A stretch of 64,000 bases of DNA from contig BCJX01000008.1 of NCBI GenBank assembly GCA_001600415.1, positions 1,227,494 through 1,291,493 of the forward strand, written 5' to 3'. The notes under the pieces were generated by a model. That model worked only from the letters and a program-made list of their open reading frames with translations, was not told where the DNA came from and made no database searches. Shown here one piece after another: positions 12,498 through 23,624 of this stretch (positions within the stretch are counted from its first letter, which is position 1; every line of letters begins with the position of its first letter). The DNA is from Pascua guehoae (taxonomy: Eukaryota; Basidiomycota; Tremellomycetes; Trichosporonales; Trichosporonaceae). The position numbers were made by a program, and so were the translations under genes.

Positions 12498-13880
12498 TCA
12501 AGCGGCCGTGTCCACCACCCCTTCCGTCTTAAATATCCAATCCGTCTTCAGCATCCCTTCCGTCTCCATCTCCCACTGACCCGGGTACAGCGTCGCACGG
12601 TATTCGTCCTCGGTGAGGAAACGGACCCGCGCAGCCGCAGCTTGGGCGGCCTCGGTCCCCATGATCCTGGCGAGTGCCGCGGTGACATCGGCAGTGACGC
12701 GGTGGTCGAGGGGGACTTTAACGTCTCCGGTATGGTCTGCGCCCATCCTCGTGGCAAAACACGGGTCAAGGTCTATGCGTGCGTAAGGCGGCCGATGGTC
12801 GTAGAAGCAACCGTCCCGACCGAGAAGGGAGGGTTGAACGTTTTCGGCGTTGACGACTGTCACTGCCACGCCAGGGTGCTGTACGAGCAGGCCAGTAACC
12901 TCGAGCGCCAGGCTTCCCGTGACGATCCTAGAGTCGACAAGGTCGGCGGGGAAAATGATGACCGCCGAGCAGAGCTTTGTGTCCGATTTTTCGCTCCAGG
13001 GCGGGAATGACCGTTGGAATTTCTCAATGTTTCCAGGGCCGGGTTGCTGGCACTCGCCTGTGGGCGGGACGTTGAACACGATGCGTTTTGCCGCCTTTGG
13101 GTCAAAGTGACTCAGTGCAGGGAAAGCGAGGGCTGGCGGTAGATCGACGCCATGGGCACTTGGGAAAGGGACAGAGACGACTACAGTATGCGCCGCCATG
13201 ATGGCCTCTTCGGATAAGATGCCGTACACATCAGCGCGAAGCCGGACGACGGGCACGCGCATGTTCCGCATCGCCTCGACTTCCCCGACGATATCGACGA
13301 CCCAGGGCGCAACCTTTGCGTGGTATTCGTGGATTTCTTTCATCCTTTTAGCTGTAGCTTTGCGTATCCGCGTCCGCATTGCCTCGAGCGACTGGGTCTG
13401 TTCTCGCGTCAACGTGCGCGAAGAAGAAAAAGTGGGAGGTGATAAATCAAAGTCCCAGTCTGAATTCAACATATCCCACTCCCGACGTTCGTCCCTGCTC
13501 CAGCCTTCAAAGTGGTCCATGTTCCACTCTTTCGTCTCCAACATGTTGCCTGCGAGACCATGACGACGGATGGAGACGTAAAGCGTCCTGTCGCGCCGGA
13601 CACGCCGATCGTACTCGATCATCGGCTGCCAAGGAGTCACGGTGCCCCGCATGTCACGTGACGTGGCTCGAAGGACGGCCAACGTCTGTGGGGACGCATT
13701 CTGGATGATACCGTCCTGGATGTGCGGGTACATGGCAAGCATGAAACCCGTCTCGCCCGTGCCGGCCGCGCCAGCGCGTGTCGAACATGTGTCTGTGCCC
13801 ACCACAGTTGGTGACGCGAGCGTACTCGCTGCCGGTAGTTGCAGCGGGCCTGACGGGTCTTCGGTCGGGGCAAGCTGCAT
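12498..13880 (-). CDS. F-box-like hypothetical protein
   Basis: Single exon, 460 aa. After a low-complexity N-terminus, residues ~50-80 (MYPHIQDGIIQNASPQTLAV then LRATSRDMR) resemble the degenerate F-box of a protein family that is common in Tremellomycetes, in which a helix-rich motif is followed by an alpha/beta region. The remainder contains alternating hydrophobic strands (TVVVSVPF, KRIVFNVPP, SAVIIFPADL, GVAVTVVNAE) suggesting a Rossmann-like or LRR-poor C-terminal domain. The expected role, substrate recruitment to an SCF ubiquitin ligase, is inference only. A start at Met47 is also possible. Confidence 0.7.
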   Translation of the reverse strand: MQLAPTEDPSGPLQLPAASTLASPTVVGTDTCSTRAGAAGTGETGFMLAMYPHIQDGIIQNASPQTLAVLRATSRDMRGTVTPWQPMIEYDRRVRRDRTLYVSIRRHGLAGNMLETKEWNMDHFEGWSRDERREWDMLNSDWDFDLSPPTFSSSRTLTREQTQSLEAMRTRIRKATAKRMKEIHEYHAKVAPWVVDIVGEVEAMRNMRVPVVRLRADVYGILSEEAIMAAHTVVVSVPFPSAHGVDLPPALAFPALSHFDPKAAKRIVFNVPPTGECQQPGPGNIEKFQRSFPPWSEKSDTKLCSAVIIFPADLVDSRIVTGSLALEVTGLLVQHPGVAVTVVNAENVQPSLLGRDGCFYDHRPPYARIDLDPCFATRMGADHTGDVKVPLDHRVTADVTAALARIMGTEAAQAAAARVRFLTEDEYRATLYPGQWEMETEGMLKTDWIFKTEGVVDTAA

Positions 13881-14389
13881 GTCTCGAGCCGTTCTTTTGT
13901 TGCTCGCGTGTCAGCCGCGACGACGGATCGACGGAGGGTTGTGTACAGGTACGAGAAGGGTTAGTGGAAGGACCGTCGACGTGGTCAACCGAAGGTGGGT
14001 TCGCTGTTGTATCTGGGTCAATGACAAGGAGGCTGGCTGTGGGGTGAAGCGGAAGGAAGGAAGGGTGGGTGGTTGGTGAAGTGGAGGAAAAGGAAGTGGA
14101 GTTGAATAGAGGTGATTCAGGTTGAAGAGGATTGGAGATCGGGGAGACAGAGACAATGAATATTGAATCACAAACGCCACTGAGCATTGCAATCAATCAC
14201 ACACAAATGCTGTACAATGGCCAGTCGAGCATGCGCAGTGCGCGCCGTATAGACAATGCACTACATCATCAGCTTGTGCACCACAGCATACAGTGCATAC
14301 ATGGTGTACACGAACTACAAAGCCTGATCAGCTCAACTCGACGACACATATCGCCCCCGTCTGCTCCACCCCACAGCACAGACCCCCGT
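13881..14389. other. intergenic between two minus-strand genes
   Basis: 5' flank of the F-box-like gene and 3' flank of SCC3. It is purine-rich around 14050-14120 (GGAAGGAAGG repeats). No coding or RNA feature seen. Confidence 0.5.
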
Positions 14390-17300
14390 CTAAAACTTCC
14401 GGGGCTTCTTCTTCTTCATGCTTGGCGCCGGGCCAACCGACACGCTCCGGCTGCGACTGCGCGACGGCAAGTCGCCGAACGCGAGGTCAATCTCGGCATC
14501 CATGTTGATGTCTGGGAGATCGAGATCGGGGAGAATGGACGCGTTCGCGTCTGGTGCATCGGTATCCATGCCCTCGTCGTCGAGATCCTCGAGACCTTCG
14601 GCGTCCTCGTCTTCGCCTCGTTTCCGCTTGCCGTTCGATACCGGCCCTGCGTCATGGTCCTGTGGTTCGTCGTTTGCGTCTTCCTCGTCTACTTGCTGTT
14701 CTGCACGCTCGCCGTGATCGCTCACGGGCTCGCTTGCCGCACGTTCCTCGCGCTCCTCGTGTTCCTCGCGCTCCTCGTGTTCCTCGTGCTCCTCGTCGTC
14801 ACTGTCCTCGACCTCTGCCGCACTCTTCGCGCTCTTTGGCTTGGGCCGTGGTGCAGCAGCCACCTTGAGGCCCGAGTCCTTGCCGGCGATGCCAACCAGG
14901 CGCTTTTCGTACGCACGGTATGGGGCGGCGCCGCGAGTCTGAATCGGCGCGCCCGAGCTCTCGGCCGCCTGTTCGAGGTGCGCGCGGATGCGCAGAGCGT
15001 CACGTCCACCGATCGGGCCGAGGAGAAGCGCCAGCGGCCGGAAGAAGGTTAAAAGCTGCGCAAGCTTGCTCGCCACGCGCGCCTTTGCCTCCTTAGTGTC
15101 CTTGGCTTGACGCTGCTTGACCAACACGCCCGCCTGCTTGAACACCCAGTCAATGGCACCAATGTGCAGGTCGCACACGTCGTCGGCGCGGATCTGCTTG
15201 AGCACGGAAAAGTGCGTGCCATGCACCACAAACGCAGACGCGGCAACACGTGCCAAAGAGATTGTGGCTTCAGGTTCCTGGTCGTCGCCGTCGAGGAAGA
15301 TGCTGAACGACTGTGGTGTGAGCTCAACCCTCTTCTCTTTCCACAACTCACGTTTTGCAACGCTTCGCGCACAACGTGCTGCACGGTAGTCGATTCGCCG
15401 TTGTAGATGCCTTCGTCACGCAGCACGTCGACGAGCTTCTTGGCTACTTGGTCATAGGTTGGCCCGAAGCGACCGTAATGGGCGAGTGGCTCCTTGGACT
15501 GCGCAACGTCGATGACACCACAGCGAATCGCGCCGACAAAGACGGCCACGAGTTGCAGAAAGATAAACTCGCGCTCCGCCTTGGCCTTGTCCATCTCATG
15601 ATCGCCGTTGTCGTCTGCATCGTCGTCCAAGTCGGAGGCGTAGCGGTCGACTGCAGCTTGGAATGCGCCGCCGAGCTTGTGCTGTTTGTCTGTGGCCATC
15701 TCCACAGCGCAGGCCTTGGCACCGGGCTGGGGAGTTTCTCCGCGAGCCGAGAACAGAATATGCATGTTGATGAACGCAATGAATGCCTGAGTGTGAGCCA
15801 TACGTCTAAATGCCTGGAATCTCACCTGTCGACGGACACTCTCGGCGGCGTTGGTGCGATCGCGCACACCAAACCGCTCGAACAATTCGAGTGCCTCGTC
15901 GCGCCGTGTCTTGAGAGCGTTGACCTTTGCCTCGTTTTCCGCGTCGGTCTCTGTAAAGTGTCTAAACATCCAGGTAACGTGGAGGAAGATGATCTGCAAC
16001 GCGTGCTCAACCATCTGAAGGGTCAGCCATAGTACCGAGTACCTAACCCACCTTTGCCTCGTACTTGTAACCCAGTGCGCCTCGACCAGCAAATGCAGAC
16101 ACGATTGTCCACCCGCTGCTCTGACCGCCCTCCTCATCCTCCATCGCATCCACAATATTGCGGCTGCGCGCCAGTAAGCTAATGCGGAGAAGGATGGACT
16201 CGATGGCGGTGACTTGGTCGTCGTCGATCGTCATGGCGGGCACGTCCTCGCCATCGACAAAGTCGCGCAGCGAGACGAAGAGAGAGTCTTCGAGCTCGGA
16301 AAGCTTGCGCGAGTTGGCGTCGGACATGGACGTGTTGGTGTTGAGCGTGTTGATGGCCTGGATGGCTGCAGCCAGCACCTTTGGATCCGTGTGCTGCAAA
16401 AACTGCTTGGTGACGTCGTCCCACAATGTCTCGTATGCCTTGGCCATGCGCATGTCGAGGTATAACGAGAGGTTCATGTGCTCTGGAATGGACAGGATGC
16501 CGACGATGCGGCCGACTTCAGAGTGGTGCTTGGTGAAGAGACGGGGAAGGACCTTGATGAGCGCCTTGGTCTTTTCGTCCTCGTCGTCATCCTGACGGGT
16601 TAGCGGCATGCCGGCCAAGCAATACCCACCTTGTCCTTGTCCTCGCGCTTGATACACGCAACGAGCATCTGGAGCATAAAGTCCTCCTCCTCGTCAGTCA
16701 GCAGCCACATGTCGTTGTCGGCCGTTGAGTGGTCAAGGAGGAGATAGTCGACCAATGCGTGCCAGTCCTGCAGTAGCTCAATCTGCGACCACAACGCTTC
16801 GGCAGCCGCCGATGCCCGCGTAACCGCAGGTGCGGCCGTCGCAGTAGTGACCATTGCAGTCTGGGTAGACGAGCTGGGCTCCTCGCTGGGCTCATCGAGG
16901 GCATGGGATGTCTCGACGAGGAGTGAGGCTAGAGCTTTCCACTGGAAGCGGCGCTCCATCTCCTTGGACGACACCTTGCCAGCACGCTTCTTCTTGGCAT
17001 CGCGGAGACCATTCCACTCGCCCTCGAGCTTTTCGATGCGTTCCTCCCACAAACCGCGAACAAAGCTCGCAGCTGCCTTGCGGATGCGGGGCTCCTGGTC
17101 AAACACAAGCCGCGCAACCTTGTCGCGCTGTTGCTCGTCGTCGTCTTGCAGTGCGCCCGACTTGTCAATCTGCGTTATAACGTTGACTGCATGGGACCGC
17201 ACAGGCGTCTCAATGTCGAGCGCAGCCATCTGCATGAGACGCGGGGCGATGCGGAGCATGAACGTCGAGATATTGTTGGCCGCCCTGATTTTTGAGAACA

Positions 17301-18900
17301 ATCCCCCCAGCGCCTTGACGGTCTCGAGACGCGCATTGCCGTCCGGGTCGTTGGAGCCACGGATAAAGTAGTTGAGGTAGGTCGCCGAGACGTACATTTC
17401 AGGAAACTTTTTCACCCACACACCGAGCTCGTGCAAGCAGTCTGCGCGGATGATGGGGTCGGCGTCGCGGACGCGGTTGACGAAAACACTGGGTGTGAGA
17501 TGGGTATCAAAGGACAGGCACTCGAACAACTCACGTGTCAAAGTTGTCCTGCATGTACTCTTCGAGGGTGGTCTTGCGCGCGTGCGCTTCCTTGACGTTT
17601 TCATCTGCTTCCTTGCGCTTGCTAGCTCCGCCCTTCTTTTTGGCCTCTGCCTCACGCTGGCGCTGCTTGATGCTGAGCTCGTTGCTCGTTGTGGCAGTCA
17701 CCTCGCAGAGCGCCGAGTTGAGCTTGAGCGCCATGAACGTTGCGGTGTGGCGGATAGGGCGAAGCGGCGACGACGTCATCTGGTGCAGCCACGCAAAGAG
17801 CAGAGGCATAAGGGGCACCGAATGTTTGGTCGTCTCCGCTGTCTCAAACAGGTGCGGTGTGAGGTAGAGCGTCTCGACAAGGTGGGTGATGACCGTCGTC
17901 AAGTTGGCCTTGAATGGGCGCAGTGCCTTTGTGCGCGTGATGAGGGGGTAGATGGCGACGTTGATCTACAATCAGTCTCGGCGCGTTCGCCGCGATCCCA
18001 TAACAACTCACCTTGACGCTCTCGTCTTGGATGTTCTCGACGGTGCTGGCGACGCCGTCTTCGTCCATGGCCTCGTCTTCGTCGATGTTGGCACTGAGGC
18101 CACACGCGCGAACGAAGAACAGCACCAACTCGTGCACAGCAGCCTTTTCTGCGTCTGCGTCGCCCGCCGCGTTCTGATAAGCATGCACCCAGTCTTCGAC
18201 AAGAGGCTGCAATGCGACGTCGGGGGAGAGAAGGGCGTCTGGGCGTTAGTTTGGGTCCAGTAAGACTTTTATCACCGTCCCATCTATCCATCCGTCTTCC
18301 TTGCGCTCGCCAGCCACTCCGTTTCACGTCCTCTTTGCAACCACATAATCCTCAACTCACTAAACAATGGGGAATCATTCTTGAAGCCTTCAACCGGCTC
18401 GGGAGCTGGCGCGTCGCCCTGCGTGGCCTTTGGCTTCCTTGCCTTGCGCGCGCGCTTTACAGGTGACCCGCTCGCCTTTGGAGCCCTGGCCTTGCGTTTA
18501 CGTGTTGGACGCTGGTAGTCGCCGCTGCTATCAGAATGCTGGTCACCGTCAGTCGGGCTGGATATGGTGTCGTCGTCAGGCAATTTGCAACGTACTTGTT
18601 CATCGTCGCTTTCGTCCGAGCCAGAGCCATCGTGCCGGTTCTTGTTGCCTGGGGGTGTGAGTATGGGCTCTAAGACTCTGCGCGCCATCATGGGGTATCC
18701 TCGTCCTTGTCCCGAGCGCGTTTGTAGTGCATGGGCGCGTTCATCCGCGCACCAAAGTCGCGACTGGCAGTTCACGACCTGATTGTTGCCACCGCTGCGC
18801 GTGCACAATACGCACCATGTGTGGGCTCAAAGCGTTCTACTTGCTTGCGGGTGCGTGATCCTCGCCTAGGCTCGTCTGCCTGATCTGTTGGCAATGACAT
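14390..18900 (-). CDS. SCC3: cohesin subunit SA/Scc3 (STAG, Psc3, Irr1)
   Basis: Nine exons: 18900-18816, 18648-18361, 18238-18012, 17965-17535, 17488-16630, 16591-16052, 16014-15826, 15786-15352, 15310-14390. All are in frame and give 1324 aa. Identity rests on the STAG-type start SPLFNALLSPDVALQPLVED and on the stromalin conservative domain DPIIRADCLHELGVWVKKFP. A long HEAT-repeat region follows. The C-terminus has an acidic EEHEERE-type low-complexity tract and a basic SRSRS/KKKKPRK end, probably a nuclear-localisation signal. The protein binds the Scc1 kleisin and DNA to hold sister chromatids together. Two points are open: a 57-nt in-frame stretch in exon 2 (GTACGT...GACCAG, 18602-18546) could be an intron, and the 39-nt intron at 15825-15787 is very short. 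Confidence 0.95.
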
Positions 18901-19505
18901 TGTGGGTGGATGGATGGATGGAGTGGAGTGGGTGGAGTTGAGTCGTTGGACGTTGGCCGACGAGAACAACAACAAATGAACACGCGTGGTCCAACCTTCC
19001 TCCGGTTGGTACCAAACGGGCGGGGGGGAGGTTGGCTTCCTTCCCTTTGGCCTTTGGGTGGCCATCAGGGCCCACCACCAAGGGCCCACCATAGCGCCCA
19101 CCCACCAGGCCCACCCACCAGCGAACGCCCACGCTCCCCAGCCAGGCCAGCCAACCACGAGTCGTTATCCTCCACCAACACGGCTGCCTAGCGCCCACCA
19201 GGCAGGGGTTGACATTGTACGCGTCAACCGACGCGTCCCTGTTACGTAATAACACGTGCCATTATTGGTCACGTGCTTCTCATCTTCCGCCTAGGTCCGC
19301 CTTGACGCGCCTGGGCACGAGCCCATATTGGCTTTGGTGCGTAAACAAATCCTCCTCGTTGAATCGCAGTTATACACACCACACCACACAACACAACGGG
19401 CTGCACTGCCACGCCCTCGACTGTACGCTCTGCTCGTGCTCATACACCTGCACCTCTCAACTGTCCACCACTCTTACGACCTACGATCCCTGCTCTTGCT
19501 CGCCA
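18901..19505. promoter_or_regulatory. divergent promoter of SCC3 and the 19506 gene
   Basis: 605-bp head-to-head intergenic region. It contains three ACGCGT boxes (18982-18987, 19221-19226, 19233-19238) and two CACGTG boxes (19255-19260, 19272-19277) flanking an ATTGG (inverted CCAAT). GGCCCACC-like repeats lie at about 19067-19125. ACGCGT is the MluI cell-cycle box bound by MBF in yeasts, where cohesin genes are G1/S-expressed. The same control here is inference. Confidence 0.55.
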
Positions 19506-21460
19506 ATGCGCGCGGGGCGCCAGCCCTCGCCCGCCGACTCATCACTATCCACCGCACCTCTTCCCCCGCGCTATGCGGTGAGCCTCGCGGCCTCGGGGGC
19601 GCCAAACGATGCTACTCTTCACGCGGCATACATTGCAGGGGCCGAGGCCGTGTCCGATGTAGCCGGTAGGGAGGAATCGTTGGTGCCCATACCGCGCCGA
19701 GGGGGGTTGTCCGCGGATAATGTCGACCGCCTGCAGAATTCATTCTCCGACGCTCGTTCGCACTCACAGCGCGGCGCGTGGCGGACCGCAGGGTATCTGC
19801 GACCATGTTCATGTGCGTTTACAGCTGCTCTTGCTGGCATTCGCTTGTTAGGCGTTGCTTGGCCGACGGCGTCGCAGCTCTGCCAACTTGCAAACATTTC
19901 TCACACATAGGCTCCCTCGCCTCACATGAATACGCATATACAAATCTGGCGTCACCGCCCGCTGCGGCGTCACTGCCCCGCCTGTCTCCTATCGGAAATG
20001 TTCCCGTCGGGGATATGCTGCGCGACTGGTCGACGGGAGACGAGCTCGACATTGACCCAGGCCTCGAAACACTCGAAGAGTTTGTACCAGAGTGGCCCAC
20101 CGCGTGGCGCGTGACCAATGTCAAGCGCAAAGGCAAAGGCAAACAGAGGTACGACGAATGTGATGTGGATATGGAGGTGGACGTACGAGTCACCATGGCG
20201 AAGCACATTAGCCACATCACGATCCCAACAGTACCCACTCGGATCCAACAAGCCGAGCCCAACGGCGTGAGCCCGCATCGCTCGTCGTCCCTCGAGGCTC
20301 CTGAGCCTGTTAACCCGCCGCTTGACTACATCGCCGACGCAGCATCCCGCCGCGCGTGGTGGCGCGCACACATATCCGCCGACCGGGTCTACGGCCGCTT
20401 TTTCGCCCTCTTCCCGCGTGCTACCTGGCCATCTCCTGCTCTCATGCCCGGTGTCCGTCTCCCGCGTGCACCCCGTGTCGCTCCTGACGCCTTCCGCCCT
20501 CCGCGCAACCTCCACACGCTCTCACACCCCCTCCACCCAGACATCACGCACTACTGCGCACGCGTACAAGCCAGTACCCGTGTTTACTGGCTTATCCCCG
20601 TGCACGGGCCCGTCGTTGTGCCCACTCTGGAAGACCCAGTGGTTCGGGAGGAGGCGCGGCCGTGGGCTTCTCGGGGAGTGTTTGAGGACAGAGAGGGTGG
20701 CAGTGACGAACCAGGTGGAGGAGGCGCTGAACCGACTGGGAGAGCTAAGGCAGGACGAGGTCAAGGCGGGGACGCACACCATGCGGACAGCGTTCGCGCG
20801 GTCGGCCCTCAGCCCACAAAATCAGCCAACCTTCCCCGCCCGGTGCCCATCCACTGGACTCCTGCCCTCCTGCGCGCCTTCGTTGCTCATTTCGAGGCCC
20901 TCCAGCAAGATCCTGTGCGGCCTTACGGCGCTCTCCACCTCTCGCTCTCGGGGCCAAAGCCTGATCCATTTCTCGCCCTCCCACCCCCAAAGCCGCTGGT
21001 GGCGCACACCTGCATCCCCGACGCCGATGCGGACATGGCCAAGGCCTTGGACGACGTCAATCCCCACGACGCGCTCGACGCTTCCAACCCCAACCGCACC
21101 ACTAGAGCCCATCCAAACCACACACACAAGCTCAAGTCCACAACGCTACTCGACAAGCCCCCACCCGTTCGGCCCGAGTGCGGCGACCATGTCCGGATCT
21201 ACGTGGACGCGCGACGCGCGCTCAGCCTCCGCACGTGGCTGCACTGGTGGGAAGTGGACGACGTCGTCGCGAGCGGGGTGGGCCCCGTGGATGCCAACAA
21301 CGGCCATGGAGGGCATAGGAGCAGCAGCCGGGGAGGTGCGGGTATGATCTCGGACGGGGCTGTTGCCAGCGATACCAGCGTCCCACCGAAGGTACGCCCG
21401 TTTGAGCGCGCGCGATTTGCTCTCGTGGGGACACGCGGGGAGGTGCTTATCGTCGCCTAG
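19506..21460 (+). CDS. hypothetical protein (unrecognised)
   Basis: Two exons (19506-19812 and 19911-21460) give 618 aa. The intron has a GTGCGT donor and an ACATAG acceptor and joins in frame. The protein is rich in Pro, Ala and Arg with no signal peptide or membrane span. Its centre (about residues 220-330) has an ordered-looking segment, RRAWWRAHISADRVYGRFFAL, followed by alternating polar/hydrophobic stretches. Another ordered block lies near residue 390 (HWTPALLRAFVAHFEAL), and a C-terminal block contains HVRIYVDARRALSLRTWLHW. A KRKGKGKQR basic cluster near residue 155 could be nuclear. I recognise no family. The frame is open upstream of the chosen Met, so the start is uncertain. The gene shares its promoter with SCC3. 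Confidence 0.7.
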
Positions 21461-22285
21461 GTACACACGCCGGATGGGGCGTAATGTCGTCTCGGACTGG
21501 ACGTTTGCTGTTGTATCCATACTCATGCTTGTACTATAACCATGTCACGCGCGTGCCCGCGCTTTTATCGGGCCTGCTCTTCTTCAACCTCTGAGCGTAG
21601 ATCCCGCTATTCTGTTCGCTGCCATCCGTCTTGTCGTATTGTGGCTCAACTGGGGCGGGAAAGACACAAAGGGCTGCAATAGTAGGCCCGCACATCTTCG
21701 CCTGTGATGGACTGTTAACGTTCTCACCTGCTCACTCTTTCCTCGGTCATGTTCGTCAATAGCCACAGGTTCAAACTCCAGGGATGGGGAACGTGGAATA
21801 TGTCCCGCTGACCGTGGCGCGCTGATGAAACTTGATGGACGCCCTGTCGTATCGGAAAGTGGTTGGCATCATCTTGTCGCTGCTGTCCAGAGGAGTTAGT
21901 TTGGGATTTGAGATGAAGCTCGTGGGCAATACAATGCATATTAGCCACTGGTGGATCCGGTAAGGGCGAGGTTAGCCATGCGTAAGTACCTCTGAGGTTT
22001 CAAGGTCGATAACTCACTGAATGAGGCTCTGATGCCATAGTCCGCCTTCTCCCCTTGGGATGGGCAACCTCCGGTCGGCACCATACTGGACACTGACCGA
22101 CTCTACTGACAGCCAGGTCGTTATTGTTAAGGCCGACGCGGTGTCCCTTGCTCAAACTGCTTGACGCGATGCATCAGTGGCCATCCACTTTGGGCGCTGC
22201 CGCTGCCAGTAGGCAGCGGCGGCTGTCATGCTCCAACTGACCAAACAATGTACACTGCTCACATGCCCTGCCTCTTCCTAATATT
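21461..22285. other. intergenic between convergent genes
   Basis: No coding frame, RNA gene or clear repeat is seen. A short imperfect inverted GCAGCGGC/GCCGCTGCC pair lies near 22196-22222. Confidence 0.5.
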
Positions 22286-22725
22286 TTACGCTCCTACGAG
22301 TGGGGGATAGTACTGCCGTCAGTGACGAGCTGGAGCGGAAGAAGACGATACACACGACCCAGACCATATAATCGTGCAGTTTCAGATTGTCCCCGTCGCC
22401 CTTGAAGACCATGCGCGCGGCGTACTCTAGGTCCCGGATCTTTGTGCCATCGGCTTTACGATCAAGGTCCACCGTGCCCGTGACCATGGCGACGTTTGGG
22501 TTGGTATCGGCGACATAGATGTGGTCATACCCGTGGCGCATGTAGGCATACCGCTCCCAGGCCGTTTGTGCGCCACTGGCGGATCTGGTCGTGGCCCGTA
22601 AACACGCCGCCGAGGTTGGCCGTCGCGTCGGGCGTGAACAGCTGCACGTAGGCGTCGTGGTCTGGCTCGTCGGTCGTGATGTAGAAGTGTTTGACAAAGT
22701 CGCTGATGGGGCCCGGGACTGACAT
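22286..22725 (-). pseudogene. NTF2/SnoaL-like small protein, broken by a one-base frameshift
   Basis: From Met at 22725 the frame encodes an NTF2-like start (FVKHFYITTDEPDHDAYVQL) and the conserved FTGHDQIRQWR. It then runs into a stop. Conserved sequence resumes in another frame as RYAYMRHGYDHIYVADTNPN, and GTVDLDRKADG and EYAARMVFKGDG follow. The switch falls at a CCC run (22556-22558 on the plus strand); one C too many explains it. Downstream, a GTGTGT...GACGGCAG intron (43 nt) would give the end YYPPLVGA with a stop at 22286-22288. Otherwise the frame runs to 22278. SnoaL-like proteins include polyketide cyclases and small hydrolases or dehydratases; the substrate is unknown. The gene is either a recent pseudogene or an assembly/sequencing error. 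It is divergent from the homogentisate dioxygenase gene. Confidence 0.7.
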
Positions 22726-23624
22726 GGTGAGTAAGTAGGAGCGGTTAGAACGAGCATGGCAGGTGTGCTGGTGATGTGTAGTCATGTATTGACAGAATTG
22801 AGCTACGTCCTCCATTGTGTTGACAAAGGATGGCTCTGGCGGCTTTCGGTAGATTGAGATGGCGGTGCTGACATCACATGCCTGTACACAGGAATGGGTG
22901 GCACCCGAGCACTGGCCCGGATCTGGCTGGCCATGCATACAATATCTCTCACTAAAATGCTCGTGTGCAGGCATGCAGGAGCATGTGTCATCTGTGCTGA
23001 CAGTCGCACTGTAGGTGTGGTGGGGCCTGCAGGGTGTGGCGGCATCTAGGCACCTTGGCGGGCGGGGCCGCCGGTGAGAGCCGCAATAGCCGCCGGCGTG
23101 GGCCGAGGGGCCGGTAGCGGGGGCCGCCTCGGGTGTGGGGCAACATGATGCGCTCTGTACCACAAGGTATCGAGTGGCTTACCCCGCATTGCAGACGTAC
23201 AGAGTTTGTGGAAATGGAATGAGCCCCTGTGACTTCTTGTCCGGGTGCACTGCTGACAGCAATGGAGTTGTTTAGCCGCATTCCCCCAGGGGTCATGGGA
23301 TCACGCTGTACGGTACCTGCGGCCAACCGTCATCGACTGAGACCTGGACCCCGACCCCGGTCTCTTCGACCCACACTGCACATCCTCTTGTCATCCGCTT
23401 TTGTGTAAGCCCCCTGGGCAGGCCCAGGTCGCAGTCTGATTACCTCGTGTTGTATCGGTTTCCAGGGGATCGCCGTACGCCGAGATGCCGGCCCAGAGTC
23501 GGCGTGCTGGCGTCTCCCGTCGTCGCCACCGGTGCTTTGTATAAATGTGCGGTGGTGGGAAACTCGACAAACCGCATTGACCCCCCTGCATCGACATCGC
23601 TTCTCCCGTTCATAACACTGCACA
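22726..23624. promoter_or_regulatory. divergent intergenic region upstream of HGD
   Basis: About 900 bp between the NTF2-like gene and HGD. There is a pyrimidine-rich 5' UTR-like stretch just before 23625 and a TATAAAT at 23538-23544, about 80 bp upstream of the HGD start, that could be a TATA box. Frames here look like shadows. Confidence 0.4.

Noticed and set aside
14132..15052. Plus-strand frame with hydrophobic LVFLALLVFLVLL stretch
   Set aside because: Antisense of the acidic EEHEERE tract in SCC3; not a membrane protein.
18732..18808. Extra SCC3 exon reading RDFGARMNAPMHYKRARDKD
   Set aside because: It needs a GTATTG donor upstream and has no usable donor before its TGA stop. Direct joining of 18816 to 18648 is in frame with canonical sites.
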